From contig JAAYSB010000018.1 in assembly GCA_012518475.1 (NCBI GenBank), positions 1 to 10,354 on the forward strand: DNA of 10,354 bases. The letters are read 5' to 3'. The DNA comes from Intrasporangiaceae bacterium (GTDB lineage: Bacteria > Actinomycetota > Actinomycetes > Actinomycetales > Dermatophilaceae). Below are positions 1 to 6,648 of the stretch, in pieces. The position numbers were made by a program, and so were the translations under genes. The stretch's first letter is position 1. Every line of letters starts with the position of its first letter. The notes under the pieces were generated by a model. The model saw only the letters and a list, made by a program, of their open reading frames with translations. It ran no database searches and was not told the DNA's origin.

Positions 1-15
1 CCACCCGCCGACGGG

Positions 16-1050
16 TCACGGGAGAAGGGCGTCGAGGTCCGGTGCGGAGGTGAGCATTCCGTCGCCCTGGGCAAGCTCCGAGAGCTTCTCCACCGAGGCG
101 CGGTCGATCTCGGTCGGCCACGCCGGGAGGGTGACCTCGGCGGCGACGGCCGGGTCGATGTTGGTGTATGTGCCGAGCACCTCGCGGACCGCGTCCGGGT
201 TCTCGTTCGCGTAGGTGAGCGAGGTGTTCATCGCCGTGGTGAAGCGCTCGACGATGTCGGCGTTCTCCTGGGCGTAGGCCTCGGAGGTGAAGTACATCGC
301 GACAGTCATGCCCTCGGCAACGCTCGCCAGGTTGGAGCCGAGGTTGCGGTCACCGGCGTTGAGAGCCATGGTGAGGAACGGCTCGACGATGACGCCGGCG
401 TCGACGTCGCCGTTGGCGACCGCCTGAGCCATGTCGGGGAACGGCAGCTCGACGAAGGTGTTGCCGGCCGGGTCGCCGCCCGCCTCGCGGATCACCTCGT
501 TGACGGTGGTGGTGTGGATGTTGTTGAGCGTGTTCACGCCGATGCGCTTGCCGGCGAGGTCGGCGAAACCCTGCAGCGGGCTGTCCGCCTTGACGACGAG
601 CCCGTGGAAGTCCTCCATCGGGTCGCTCGTCGCCGACGCGCCGTTCGCGATGGCCTTCAGGCCGAGGTTGTTCTGCGCCGCGAGCAGGAGGGAGGTCGTG
701 TTGGAGAATCCGAACTGGAACTGTCCGGAGACGACGCCGGGAACGATGGCAGCGCCGCCCTGGGCGAGCTCGAGCGTGAGGTTGAGGCCTTCGTCCTCGA
801 AGAAGCCCTCCTGTACACCGAGATAGATCGGGGCGACGTCGAGGATCGGGATGACTCCCACGGTCAGGTCGACCTGCTCGGCCGGTGCCTCGGCGTCGCC
901 GGTGCCGGTGGAGCCGCCCGGGGTGGCGGCACCTGTGGCGTCACTGTTGCCGCTGTCGCCGCCGCAGGCAGCGAGGGTCAGGGCAAGGACGGCGGTGGCA
1001 GCGAGGCTGGCCCGACGGGAGAGTGCTCGGGGGAAGCGCGCAGTGGACAA
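16..1050 (-). CDS. ABC transporter solute-binding lipoprotein, NMT1/SsuA-like, probable aromatic-acid importer
   Basis: Extracytoplasmic binding protein of an ABC importer, 344 aa. The N-terminus has basic residues (FPRALSRRAS), a hydrophobic stretch and a lipobox LAAC with Cys29, so it should be lipid-anchored outside the membrane. A Gly/Ser/Thr linker follows, then an NMT1/SsuA/TauA-type fold starting VDLTVGVIPILDVAPIYLG, with the family's features LAGKRIGVNTL and GDVDAGVIVEPF. I chose the TTG at 1050 because a perfect AAGGAG lies 6 nt upstream (1057-1062) and it gives a normal signal peptide; an ATG at 1071 has no visible ribosome site and would add seven residues. The permease and ATPase genes are not in the window and would be to the left. 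Position next to a protocatechuate pathway suggests an aromatic acid ligand such as protocatechuate or a phthalate; this is inferred. A PatD-like role (phthalate uptake in Rhodococcus) is one possibility. Confidence 0.85.
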   Translation of the reverse strand: MSTARFPRALSRRASLAATAVLALTLAACGGDSGNSDATGAATPGGSTGTGDAEAPAEQVDLTVGVIPILDVAPIYLGVQEGFFEDEGLNLTLELAQGGAAIVPGVVSGQFQFGFSNTTSLLLAAQNNLGLKAIANGASATSDPMEDFHGLVVKADSPLQGFADLAGKRIGVNTLNNIHTTTVNEVIREAGGDPAGNTFVELPFPDMAQAVANGDVDAGVIVEPFLTMALNAGDRNLGSNLASVAEGMTVAMYFTSEAYAQENADIVERFTTAMNTSLTYANENPDAVREVLGTYTNIDPAVAAEVTLPAWPTEIDRASVEKLSELAQGDGMLTSAPDLDALLP

Positions 1051-1088
1051 CAGTGTCTCCTTGGGGATCATGCAGGGCCGATCGTGCA

Positions 1089-1100
1089 ATTGTCGACAAT
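1089..1100. promoter_or_regulatory. Candidate GntR operator, perfect palindrome ATTGTCGACAAT
   Basis: A perfect 12-bp palindrome 39 bp upstream of the TTG start of the binding-protein gene. Its half-site TTGTC is also found twice in the promoter of the neighbouring GntR/FCD gene (TATTGTCAGC at 1903-1912 and TTTTGTCAGC at 1922-1931). Short symmetric sites of the TTGT..ACAA kind are typical of FCD-type GntR regulators. Position and shared half-site suggest control of the importer by that regulator; binding is inferred. Confidence 0.5.
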
Positions 1101-1140
1101 CTTGCCGACGATCAGGCGTTCTGTCGCGTCTTTCGAGAAA

Positions 1141-1159
1141 CGTCCCGTATAGCGGGACG
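1141..1159. promoter_or_regulatory. Operator-like inverted repeat CGTCCCG-N5-CGGGACG
   Basis: Perfect 7-bp arms around a TATAG spacer, in the 154-bp gap between the regulator gene and the binding-protein gene, about 90 bp upstream of the latter. The 15-bp core TCCCGTATAGCGGGA matches, at 10 of 15 positions with only transitions as differences, the site at 8461-8475 in front of the lig operon. The layout (T-C/T-CCG, five bases, CGG-A) resembles operators I associate with IclR-family regulators. No such regulator gene is in the window. A hairpin function is less likely, since it is not close after a stop codon and no T-run follows. Confidence 0.45.
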
Positions 1160-1204
1160 GTCCGGGTGTGACAGGACGCAAGCCAGGCGGACCGGTGGCC
1201 CCGT

Positions 1205-1861
1205 TCAGCCGGCGGTGGTCTCCCGCAGCGCGCGGATGACGCTCTCGATGTGCCGGCGCGCGGCCCGCTCGGCGGCCTCGGGGTGCCGGGCACAGACCTC
1301 GTCGATGATGGCGAGGTGCTCCGAAAGTGAGACCTGCGGCCGACCCGGTCGCAGTGCCAGCTGGAACTGATGCCGAACGTTGCGGGCCAGCAACCGAATG
1401 AGGATCTCCTCGGCGATGGGCTGGTTCGCGATCTGGCGCACCAGGTTGTGCAGCCGGACATTGAGCGACCGATAAGTCATCACATCACCAGAAGAGACGG
1501 ATTCCGTCATGCGCGAGCCGATTTCGCGGAGCTGAACGATCTCGTCCGGGGTCACGTTCTCGGCTGCCTTGGCTGCACAGAGACCTTCGAGGACCATCCG
1601 AGCCTCGGTGATGGCGATGGCCTCCTCGACGGAGACCGTGCGCACCCTGGCACCACGGTTGGCGACCCGCTCGACGAGGCCCTCGTGGTCGAGCTCTGCC
1701 AGGGCGGCCCGCACCGTCGCCCGGCTTGCGTGCAGCCGCTCGCACAGCTCTGCCTCGACGAGGCGCTGGCCCGGCGCGAAGACACCAGTGAGGATGTCGT
1801 CACGGATGCGGGAGACGGCGGATTCTCCCGTCTCGGGAACGGCGGTGGAAGCAGGGCTCAT
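1205..1861 (-). CDS. GntR-family transcriptional regulator, FCD subfamily
   Basis: A 218-aa DNA-binding regulator of usual GntR/FCD length. The N-terminal winged helix-turn-helix spans about residues 13-75, with the family signatures IRDDILTGVFAPGQRLVEAEL, ASRATVRAALAELDHEGLVE and NRGARV. The C-terminal FCD ligand domain follows (about 83-215). Its usual metal-site residues are partly kept: H138, H182 and H204, but N134 stands where Asp is common (NVRLH), so metal binding may differ. The ATG at 1861 has GGAG upstream at normal distance. Such proteins usually repress genes for uptake or breakdown of organic acids and release DNA on binding a ligand. Here it sits between the ligC-reductase unit and the importer gene, so a pathway intermediate is the likely effector. 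Candidate operators lie in its own promoter and in front of the importer gene. Confidence 0.92.
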   Translation of the reverse strand: MSPASTAVPETGESAVSRIRDDILTGVFAPGQRLVEAELCERLHASRATVRAALAELDHEGLVERVANRGARVRTVSVEEAIAITEARMVLEGLCAAKAAENVTPDEIVQLREIGSRMTESVSSGDVMTYRSLNVRLHNLVRQIANQPIAEEILIRLLARNVRHQFQLALRPGRPQVSLSEHLAIIDEVCARHPEAAERAARRHIESVIRALRETTAG

Positions 1862-1896
1862 CGGGGTCTCCAGCGACTCTGACAGGAGGAATTTGA

Positions 1897-1910
1897 TGAC
1901 GATATTGTCA
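1897..1910. promoter_or_regulatory. Candidate autoregulatory operator TGAC-N6-GTCA
   Basis: TGACGATATTGTCA is a 14-bp palindrome with 12 of 14 positions symmetric, centred 42-43 bp upstream of the GntR start. It overlaps the proposed -10 element of that gene, and a further TTTTGTCAGC copy of its half-site lies 19 bp away, about two helical turns. This is the expected layout for a self-repressing GntR gene. Binding is inferred. Confidence 0.5.
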
Positions 1911-1930
1911 GCAATCCGTCGTTTTGTCAG
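1902..1930 (-). promoter_or_regulatory. Possible sigma-70-type promoter of the GntR gene
   Basis: On the minus strand CTGACA (1930-1925) and CAATAT (1907-1902) are separated by 17 bp. The -35 fits the consensus well, the -10 only moderately. The implied start of transcription is about 35 nt before the ATG, and the elements coincide with the candidate operator half-sites. Confidence 0.35.
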
Positions 1931-1971
1931 CCTGGGAGCAGTGGGGGCCGACGCACCCCCGTGTTGTGGTC

Positions 1972-2015
1972 TGGCGACACGCAGAGGTTCTGGGCCGAAT
2001 CCCTGCGTGTCGCCA
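1972..2015 (-). terminator. Long hairpin after the aldo/keto reductase gene
   Basis: Perfect 13-bp arms, TGGCGACACGCAG at 1972-1984 and its complement at 2003-2015, with an 18-nt interior that can pair further. It begins 27 nt after the reductase stop codon. There is no T-run, as is common for actinobacterial terminators. It would separate the ligC-reductase transcript from the regulator gene, which has its own promoter. An operator role is the alternative. Confidence 0.55.
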
Positions 2016-2041
2016 TACATCAAATCGGGCGGGTGGCCCTC

Positions 2042-3076
2042 TCAGCCGGCGTCGGGGAAGGCCTCGCTGTCGATGTCCTTCGCCGCGGCCGGGCCGTAGC
2101 GCGGGCCGACGACGGTGTGCTCGTTGAGCAGCTCACCGGACCGGTCGAGCACGTCCGCCGGGAGGGAGACGGTGGCACCGCATACGTCCTCGGCAAGGTG
2201 GTCGGGGCTGCGGGTGCCGGGGATGGGGAGGATGAGCTCGTCCTGCGCGAGCAGCCAGGCGATGGCGAGCTGCGCGAGGGTGCACCCGGCCTGCTCGGCC
2301 AGGGCCTGCAGCTCGTCGCGGATGGCGAGGTTGGCGGCATAGGCGTCCCCGAGGAACCGCGGCATCGTGTGCCGCAGGTCCTGCTCGGGCAGGTCGGCCA
2401 TGACCGGCGGGGTGCCGGTGAGGACCCCGCGGCCGAGCGGACTGAACGCCACGAGGGAGATCCCGAGCTCGCGGCACACGTCGAGCACCGCGATCTCGGG
2501 ATTGCGCGTGGAGAGGCTGTACTCGTTCTGCACGGCCGAGATCGGGTGGACGGCGTGCGCCCGGCGGATCGTCGTGGCCGACACCTCGGACAGCCCCACG
2601 GTGCGGATCAGGCCCTCGTCGACGAGCTCGCTCAGGGCCCCGATCGACTCCTCGACAGGGACATTCGGGTCGATCCGGTGCAGGTAGTACAGGTCGATGA
2701 CGTCGGTGCGCAGCCGGGTCAGCGCCTCCCGGGCGGTGGCCTTGAGGGTCTGCGGGCGGCCATCGATGGTGCGCTTGCCGTTCACGCCGGTCATCCCGCA
2801 CTTGGAGGCCAGGATGATGTCGTCACGCCGCGAGCCGAGGACCTCGCCGAGGAGCTCCTCGTTCGCACCGAAGCCATAGAGCGCGGCGGTGTCGAAGTGG
2901 TCGATGCCGAGATCGAAGGCCCGGTCGATGACGGCGGCTGCCTGCTCCCGGGAGGGGAGCGGGTGATAGACGTGGCTGAGGTTCATGCACCCCAGTCCGA
3001 CCGGTGCGACCTCGAACGGGCCGAGCCGGCGCCGGGGCGCCTGTCGCAGATCCGCCCCGGCTGCCGCTGCCGCCAT
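2042..3076 (-). CDS. Aldo/keto reductase
   Basis: NAD(P)H-dependent oxidoreductase with a TIM-barrel fold, 344 aa, close to the usual length. The catalytic tetrad is complete: D62 and Y67 (HFDTAALYG), K92 (LASKCG) and H133 (DLYYLHRID). The C-terminal coenzyme region is recognisable (AIAWLLAQ, ILPIPGTRSPDHL). The ATG shares its A with the ligC stop (TGATG), so the two are very probably translated together. The first 17 residues are Ala/Arg rich and precede the usual barrel entry RLGPFEVAPVGLGCMN. It is not one of the known enzymes of the 4,5-cleavage route. It could reduce an aromatic aldehyde feeding into protocatechuate, or deal with the reactive semialdehyde made by LigAB; the substrate cannot be read from sequence. 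Confidence 0.93.
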   Translation of the reverse strand: MAAAAAGADLRQAPRRRLGPFEVAPVGLGCMNLSHVYHPLPSREQAAAVIDRAFDLGIDHFDTAALYGFGANEELLGEVLGSRRDDIILASKCGMTGVNGKRTIDGRPQTLKATAREALTRLRTDVIDLYYLHRIDPNVPVEESIGALSELVDEGLIRTVGLSEVSATTIRRAHAVHPISAVQNEYSLSTRNPEIAVLDVCRELGISLVAFSPLGRGVLTGTPPVMADLPEQDLRHTMPRFLGDAYAANLAIRDELQALAEQAGCTLAQLAIAWLLAQDELILPIPGTRSPDHLAEDVCGATVSLPADVLDRSGELLNEHTVVGPRYGPAAAKDIDSEAFPDAG

Positions 3077-4053
3077 CAGGCGTGCGCCTCGCGGTCCGGG
3101 TCGACCTGCTGCTCGAGCTCGTGCAGCACGCGATAGCACGGCAGCACCTGAGCGATCGAGGCGTTCGGCTCCCGACCCTCCCGGATCGCCGCGACGAACT
3201 CGCGGTCCTGCAGCTCGATGCCGTCCATGGAGACGTCGACGTCGCTGACGTCGATCTCCTCCTCCTTGCCGTTGACGAGGTCGTCGTAGCGGGCGATGTA
3301 GGTGCCGGTGTCGCCGATATAGCGGAAGAAGGTGCCGAGCGGGCCGTCGTTGTTGAACGACAGCGACAGGGTGCAGATCGCGCCGTTCTCGGCCTGCAGC
3401 TGGATGGACATGTCCATCGCGATGCCGAGCTCGGGGTGGATCGGTCCCTGGATCGCATTGGCCTTCACGATCGGGGAGCCGGCCTGGTAGGCGAAGAGGT
3501 CGACGGTGTGGGCGGCGTGGTGCCAGAGCAGGTGGTCGGTCCAGGAGCGCGGCTGGCCCAGGGCGTTCTTGTTCTCGCGGCGGAAGAAGAAGGTCTGCAC
3601 ATCCATCTGTTGGATGGTGAGCTCGCCGGCCGTGATTTTGTTGTGGACCCACTGGTGGCTCGGGTTGAACCGCCGGGTGTGTCCGACCATGCCGACGAGC
3701 CCACTCTCCTGCTGGACCCGCAGCACCTCCTCGGCGTCCTCGAGGGAGTCCGCGAGCGGGATCTCCACCTGGACATGTTTGCCCGCGCGCAGGGTGGCGA
3801 TGGTCTGCGAGGCGTGCAGCTGGGTCGGCGTCGCGAGGATGACGGCGTCGATCGAGTCGTCCGCGAGGACCTCCTCGAGGGAGCCGACGCCGCGGCCCAC
3901 GCCGTGCTCGTCGGCGAACTTCCGGGCGGACTCCGGGGTGCTGCTCACGATCGCGGCGACCTCCACCCCCTCGATGCGCTTGAGTGCGTTGACGTGCTTG
4001 GCACCGAAGGCCCCGCCTCCGGCGAGAGCGATCTTCAGGGGCTGGTCGGACAT
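3076..4053 (-). CDS. ligC: 4-carboxy-2-hydroxymuconate-6-semialdehyde dehydrogenase (LigC), Gfo/Idh/MocA family
   Basis: Oxidises CHMS, as its cyclic hemiacetal, to 2-pyrone-4,6-dicarboxylate with NAD(P)+; second step of the 4,5-cleavage route, cytoplasmic. It has 325 aa. The Rossmann motif is at residues 11-20 (AGGGAFGAKH). Where most Gfo/Idh enzymes have EKP, this has E97-I98-P99 (HVQVEIPLADS), as LigC of Sphingobium does from memory. Long blocks match that enzyme: MVGHTRRFNPSHQ, SWTDHLLWHHAAHTVDLFAY, QGPIHPELGIAMDMSIQL and CTLSLSFNNDGPLGTFFRYI; the His cluster at 178, 179 and 182 is in the active-site region. The ATG at 4053 has AAGGAG just upstream. It begins a separate unit with the reductase, 175 bp after ligAB, behind a repeat-rich promoter region. 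Confidence 0.96.
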   Translation of the reverse strand: MSDQPLKIALAGGGAFGAKHVNALKRIEGVEVAAIVSSTPESARKFADEHGVGRGVGSLEEVLADDSIDAVILATPTQLHASQTIATLRAGKHVQVEIPLADSLEDAEEVLRVQQESGLVGMVGHTRRFNPSHQWVHNKITAGELTIQQMDVQTFFFRRENKNALGQPRSWTDHLLWHHAAHTVDLFAYQAGSPIVKANAIQGPIHPELGIAMDMSIQLQAENGAICTLSLSFNNDGPLGTFFRYIGDTGTYIARYDDLVNGKEEEIDVSDVDVSMDGIELQDREFVAAIREGREPNASIAQVLPCYRVLHELEQQVDPDREAHA

Positions 4054-4080
4054 GTCACTCCTTGAGTGGGTGGGTCAAAG

Positions 4081-4134
4081 AAGTCGGTATGCGTAGTCAG
4101 GATGCGTAAGTCGGGATACATAGACCGTATGCGG
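4081..4134. repeat. 27-bp direct repeat in the ligC promoter region
   Basis: Two adjacent copies, 4081-4107 and 4108-4134, are identical at 20 of 27 positions. Both open with AAGTCGG, and ATGCGTA-like words recur about every 13 bp (4089, 4102, 4115 degenerate, 4128). The array begins 28 bp upstream of the ligC start and covers the expected promoter. Tandem operator sites for an unknown regulator are the simplest reading. Confidence 0.6.
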
Positions 4135-4148
4135 TGCGCGCCGCATAC
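4127..4148. promoter_or_regulatory. Perfect 8-bp-arm inverted repeat GTATGCGG-N6-CCGCATAC
   Basis: Arms at 4127-4134 and 4141-4148 around TGCGCG, overlapping the end of the direct-repeat array and lying 75-95 bp upstream of ligC. The arm contains the same TATGCG word as the repeats, so it probably belongs to the same operator system. No T-run on either strand argues against a terminator. Confidence 0.5.
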
Positions 4149-4163
4149 CTCCTCGGCCCCTCA

Positions 4164-4207
4164 CCGGTGTGCCACAACATGGCAATTACCAGGTTGTGGC
4201 AGACCGG
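4164..4207 (-). repeat. Intergenic palindrome, copy 1, probable terminator of the lig operon
   Basis: The 32-bp core at 4170-4201 has half-sites TGCCACAACATGGCAA and, read on the other strand, TGCCACAACCTGGTAA: 14 of 16 pairs. The symmetry continues with CCGGT and ACCGG to 4164-4207. It starts 22 nt after the ligAB stop. The same element occurs at 9226-9261 and, cut by the window end, at 10339-10354. Placement after a stop codon in all three cases suggests transcription termination or 3'-end protection; there is no T-run. Confidence 0.75.
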
Positions 4208-4228
4208 GGCAGGGGTGGGAGGGGTCGG

Positions 4229-5632
4229 TCAGGCAGTGGCCGCGGCGGTCTCCTGCGCTGCCTCGCTGCCGTCCGGGTGGTTGGTGAGGATGAGGTGACC
4301 GACGGCGGTGTTCGACGCCGGCACGTGGTAGAAGCGGTGCGCGACCTCGATCGAGCCGGTGCCGTCGATGTCGCTCATGGCGCCGCGGGCGATGAACCAC
4401 ATGACGAGCTCGATGCCCTCGGAGCCGGCCTCCTCGACGTACTCGAGGTGCGGCACGGTGGCGAGGTCGGCGGGGTTCTCGATGAGCCGGTCGAGGAACT
4501 GGTTGTCCCACTCGCGGTTGATGAGACCGGCGCGCGGACCCTGGAGCTGGTGGCTCATGCCGCCGGTGCCCCAGATCTGGACCTTGAGTGGGCGGTCGTA
4601 GGACTCGATCGCCTTGCGCAGTGCCTGGCCGAGCTTGAAGCAGCGCGCGCCGGATGGCACGGGGTACTGAACGACGTTGACGTGGAAGGGAATCACCTTG
4701 ACGGGCCACTTCTCGACATCGCCGAACATGAGCGACAGCGGGACGGTGAGGCCGTGGTCGACCTCCATCTCGTTGACGAGCGTGAGGTCGAAGTCGTCCT
4801 GGATGAGCGAGTGCGCGATGTGCGCCGCGAAGTCCGGGTCACCCTCGATGCCCGGGACCGGGCGGGGACCGTAGCCCTCGTCGGCGGCGGGGTAGGCCGC
4901 GCCGGTGCCGAGGACGAAGGTCGGGATGAGCGAGAGGTCGAAGGCCGTGGCGTGGTCGTTGTAGACGAGGAAGACCACGTCGGGACGGTTCTGCTCCATC
5001 CACGCCTTGGAGAACTCGTAGCCGTCGAAGACCGCCTTCCAGTACGGCTCCTCGGTCTTGCCGAGGTCCATGGCGGCACCGATCGCCGGGACGTGCGAGG
5101 TGAACACGGCGCCGGTGATCTGCGCGTGGCCCTCGGCTGCGTCGCCGGAGGCGGCCCGGACAGCATCGCCCATCGGGTCGTCCTTCTGGGCGGCGGCGAT
5201 CTCCTCCGCGGAGCGGCCCTCGTCGACCTTGGCCCGACCGGCCTCGGCGTCGGCGATGCGGTTGCCCTCGATCGAGCGGCCACCGTGCAGCATCATGTCC
5301 CGGTAGGCCTCCTCGGTCATACCGGTCATCGAGCCCGCCATCTGCTGGAAGCTCTGACCGAGCGTGGCGCCCCACTTGGAGAGGAAGTAGATGTTGCCGC
5401 CCTCGCGCATGGCCGCGTTGAGGTCGCGGTCGAGGAGGGCCTGCTTCTGGGCCTCGGTCAGCCCCTCCCAGGAATCGAGGTAGGCCTTCTCGTCGGCGAG
5501 GTACTTCTCGCGGTTCTCGGCCTTCATGAGGGACATGCAGAACTGGTTGAGGTGGTAGCCCTTCGCAGACTGCTCGGCGTCGAAGATCGTCGTCCCCGGC
5601 ACCTTCTTGTAGGTCTTGTCGAGGTTGGCCAT
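4229..5632 (-). CDS. ligAB: Protocatechuate 4,5-dioxygenase, fused alpha (LigA) and beta (LigB) chains
   Basis: Opens the ring of protocatechuate between C4 and C5 with O2, giving CHMS; Fe(II) extradiol enzyme, cytoplasmic. The 467-aa chain carries both subunits that are separate proteins in Sphingobium and Comamonas. Residues about 1-120 form the LigA cap domain (FDAEQSAKGYHLNQFCMSLM, LLDRDLNAAMREGGNIYFLS). An Ala/Asp/Glu-rich linker spans about 125-170. LigB follows from about 172 (AVFTSHVPAIGAAMDLG). Iron ligands and catalytic residue can be placed against LigB: H180 (H12), H227 (H61, VYNDHA), E408 (E242, GSEGIELVMW) and H361 (H195, WGTGGMSHQLQGPRAGLIN). The start at 5632 has GGAGG 6 nt upstream. 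It is the last gene of the ligJ-ligK-ligI-ligAB transcript. A similar one-gene form is, as I recall, known as pcmA in Arthrobacter keyseri. Confidence 0.96.
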   Translation of the reverse strand: MANLDKTYKKVPGTTIFDAEQSAKGYHLNQFCMSLMKAENREKYLADEKAYLDSWEGLTEAQKQALLDRDLNAAMREGGNIYFLSKWGATLGQSFQQMAGSMTGMTEEAYRDMMLHGGRSIEGNRIADAEAGRAKVDEGRSAEEIAAAQKDDPMGDAVRAASGDAAEGHAQITGAVFTSHVPAIGAAMDLGKTEEPYWKAVFDGYEFSKAWMEQNRPDVVFLVYNDHATAFDLSLIPTFVLGTGAAYPAADEGYGPRPVPGIEGDPDFAAHIAHSLIQDDFDLTLVNEMEVDHGLTVPLSLMFGDVEKWPVKVIPFHVNVVQYPVPSGARCFKLGQALRKAIESYDRPLKVQIWGTGGMSHQLQGPRAGLINREWDNQFLDRLIENPADLATVPHLEYVEEAGSEGIELVMWFIARGAMSDIDGTGSIEVAHRFYHVPASNTAVGHLILTNHPDGSEAAQETAAATA

Positions 5633-5662
5633 GGCTGGCCTCCGTTCTCGTGTTGAGTGAAC

Positions 5663-5700
5663 TTCTGTTGTGTGAGTTCTGATGTGTGAGTTCTGTTGTG
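5663..5700. repeat. 14-bp tandem repeat between ligI and ligAB
   Basis: TTCTGTTGTGTGAG (5663-5676) and TTCTGATGTGTGAG (5677-5690) are followed by a partial third unit TTCTGTTGTG (5691-5700). It lies in the 71-bp gap inside the operon, upstream of the ligAB ribosome site. On the mRNA it reads as an unstructured CA-rich leader. It is clearly poorer in GC than the genes beside it. Confidence 0.75.
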
Positions 5701-5703
5701 CTG

Positions 5704-6648
5704 CTACTGGTCCTCGGGCCAGTAGAGGCGGGTGGGGTTGTCGACGAGCAGGGCCTGCTGCTGCTCGGCGGTCGGTGCGATGTGCGGGATCCAGTCGACG
5801 AGCAGACCGTCGTCGGGCATGTGGCTCTTCAGGTTCGGGTGCGGCCAGTCGGTACCCCACAGGACCCGGTGGGGGAACTCCTCGACGACACGGCGGGCGA
5901 AGGGGACGACGTCCTGGTAGGCGTTCTGCTCGCCGTCCAGGGCCAGCGGGCCCGAGTCGGTGAGCCGCTCAGGGCAGGTCACCTTGCACCAGATGTCGTC
6001 CTTGGCGCGCATGAGGTCGAGGAACCGCTCGAACTCGGGACCGTGCGGGTCCTTGGTCACGTCGGGCCGGCCCATGTGGTCCACGACGAGCGGCACCGGC
6101 AGGCCGAGGAAGAAGTCGGCGAGCTCCTCGAGCTCGGCCGCCTCGAAGTAGATGACGATGTGCCAGCCCATCGGGGCGATCTGCTCAGCGACCTGCTTGA
6201 GGCCGTCCATCGGCAGCACATCGACGAGCCGCTTGACGAAGTTGAAGCGCACGCCCCGCACGCCGGCGGCATCGAGCTCGTCGAGCTCCTGCTGGCTCAC
6301 GCCGGGCCGGACGGTGGCGACACCCTTGGCGCGACCCTGCGAGGAGCGGACCGCGTCGACCATGGCGCTGTTGTCAGCGCCATGACAGGTGGCCTGGACG
6401 ATGACGTTGCGGCTGAAGCCGAGGTGATCGCGCAGTGCGAACAGCTGCTCCTTGGAGGCGTCGCACGGGGTGTACTTGCGCTCCGGGGCATACGGGAACT
6501 CGCCACCGGGTCCGAAGACGTGGCAGTGGGCGTCGACGGCGCCCTCGGGCAGGACGAAGGTCGGTCTGCTCGGACCGTCGTACCAGTCCAGCCAGCCCTC
6601 GGTCTTGACGAAGTCGCCGGTCGTCGGCTTGCCCGCGGGTGCGCTCAT
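5704..6648 (-). CDS. ligI: 2-pyrone-4,6-dicarboxylate lactonase (LigI)
   Basis: Hydrolyses 2-pyrone-4,6-dicarboxylate to 4-oxalomesaconate / 4-carboxy-2-hydroxymuconate; third step of the route. It is an amidohydrolase-superfamily enzyme that, by knowledge of the Sphingobium enzyme, needs no metal. It has 314 aa, about 20 more than LigI because of an N-terminal extension. Signatures: H41 and H43 (AVDAHCHVFGP), FALRDHLGFSRNVIVQATCHG, GVRGVRFNFVKRLVD with the substrate-binding arginines, WHIVIYFEA, VVDHMGRPDV, and D267 in GTDWPHPN, which is the catalytic Asp. The ATG overlaps the ligK stop by four bases (ATGA), indicating coupled translation. The stop TAG is followed by the 14-bp tandem repeats before ligAB. 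Confidence 0.96.
   Translation of the reverse strand: MSAPAGKPTTGDFVKTEGWLDWYDGPSRPTFVLPEGAVDAHCHVFGPGGEFPYAPERKYTPCDASKEQLFALRDHLGFSRNVIVQATCHGADNSAMVDAVRSSQGRAKGVATVRPGVSQQELDELDAAGVRGVRFNFVKRLVDVLPMDGLKQVAEQIAPMGWHIVIYFEAAELEELADFFLGLPVPLVVDHMGRPDVTKDPHGPEFERFLDLMRAKDDIWCKVTCPERLTDSGPLALDGEQNAYQDVVPFARRVVEEFPHRVLWGTDWPHPNLKSHMPDDGLLVDWIPHIAPTAEQQQALLVDNPTRLYWPEDQ

Noticed and set aside
1158..1194. Inverted repeat CGGTCCG / CGGACCG after the GntR stop as a terminator
   Set aside because: Seven-base arms with a 23-nt loop and no T-run is weak, and such pairs are common at this GC content.
4124..4135. ACCGTATGCGGT as a third copy of the 15-bp IclR-like site
   Set aside because: Its spacer is one base shorter than that of the other two sites, which would misalign the half-sites; it is better explained as part of the ligC repeat array.
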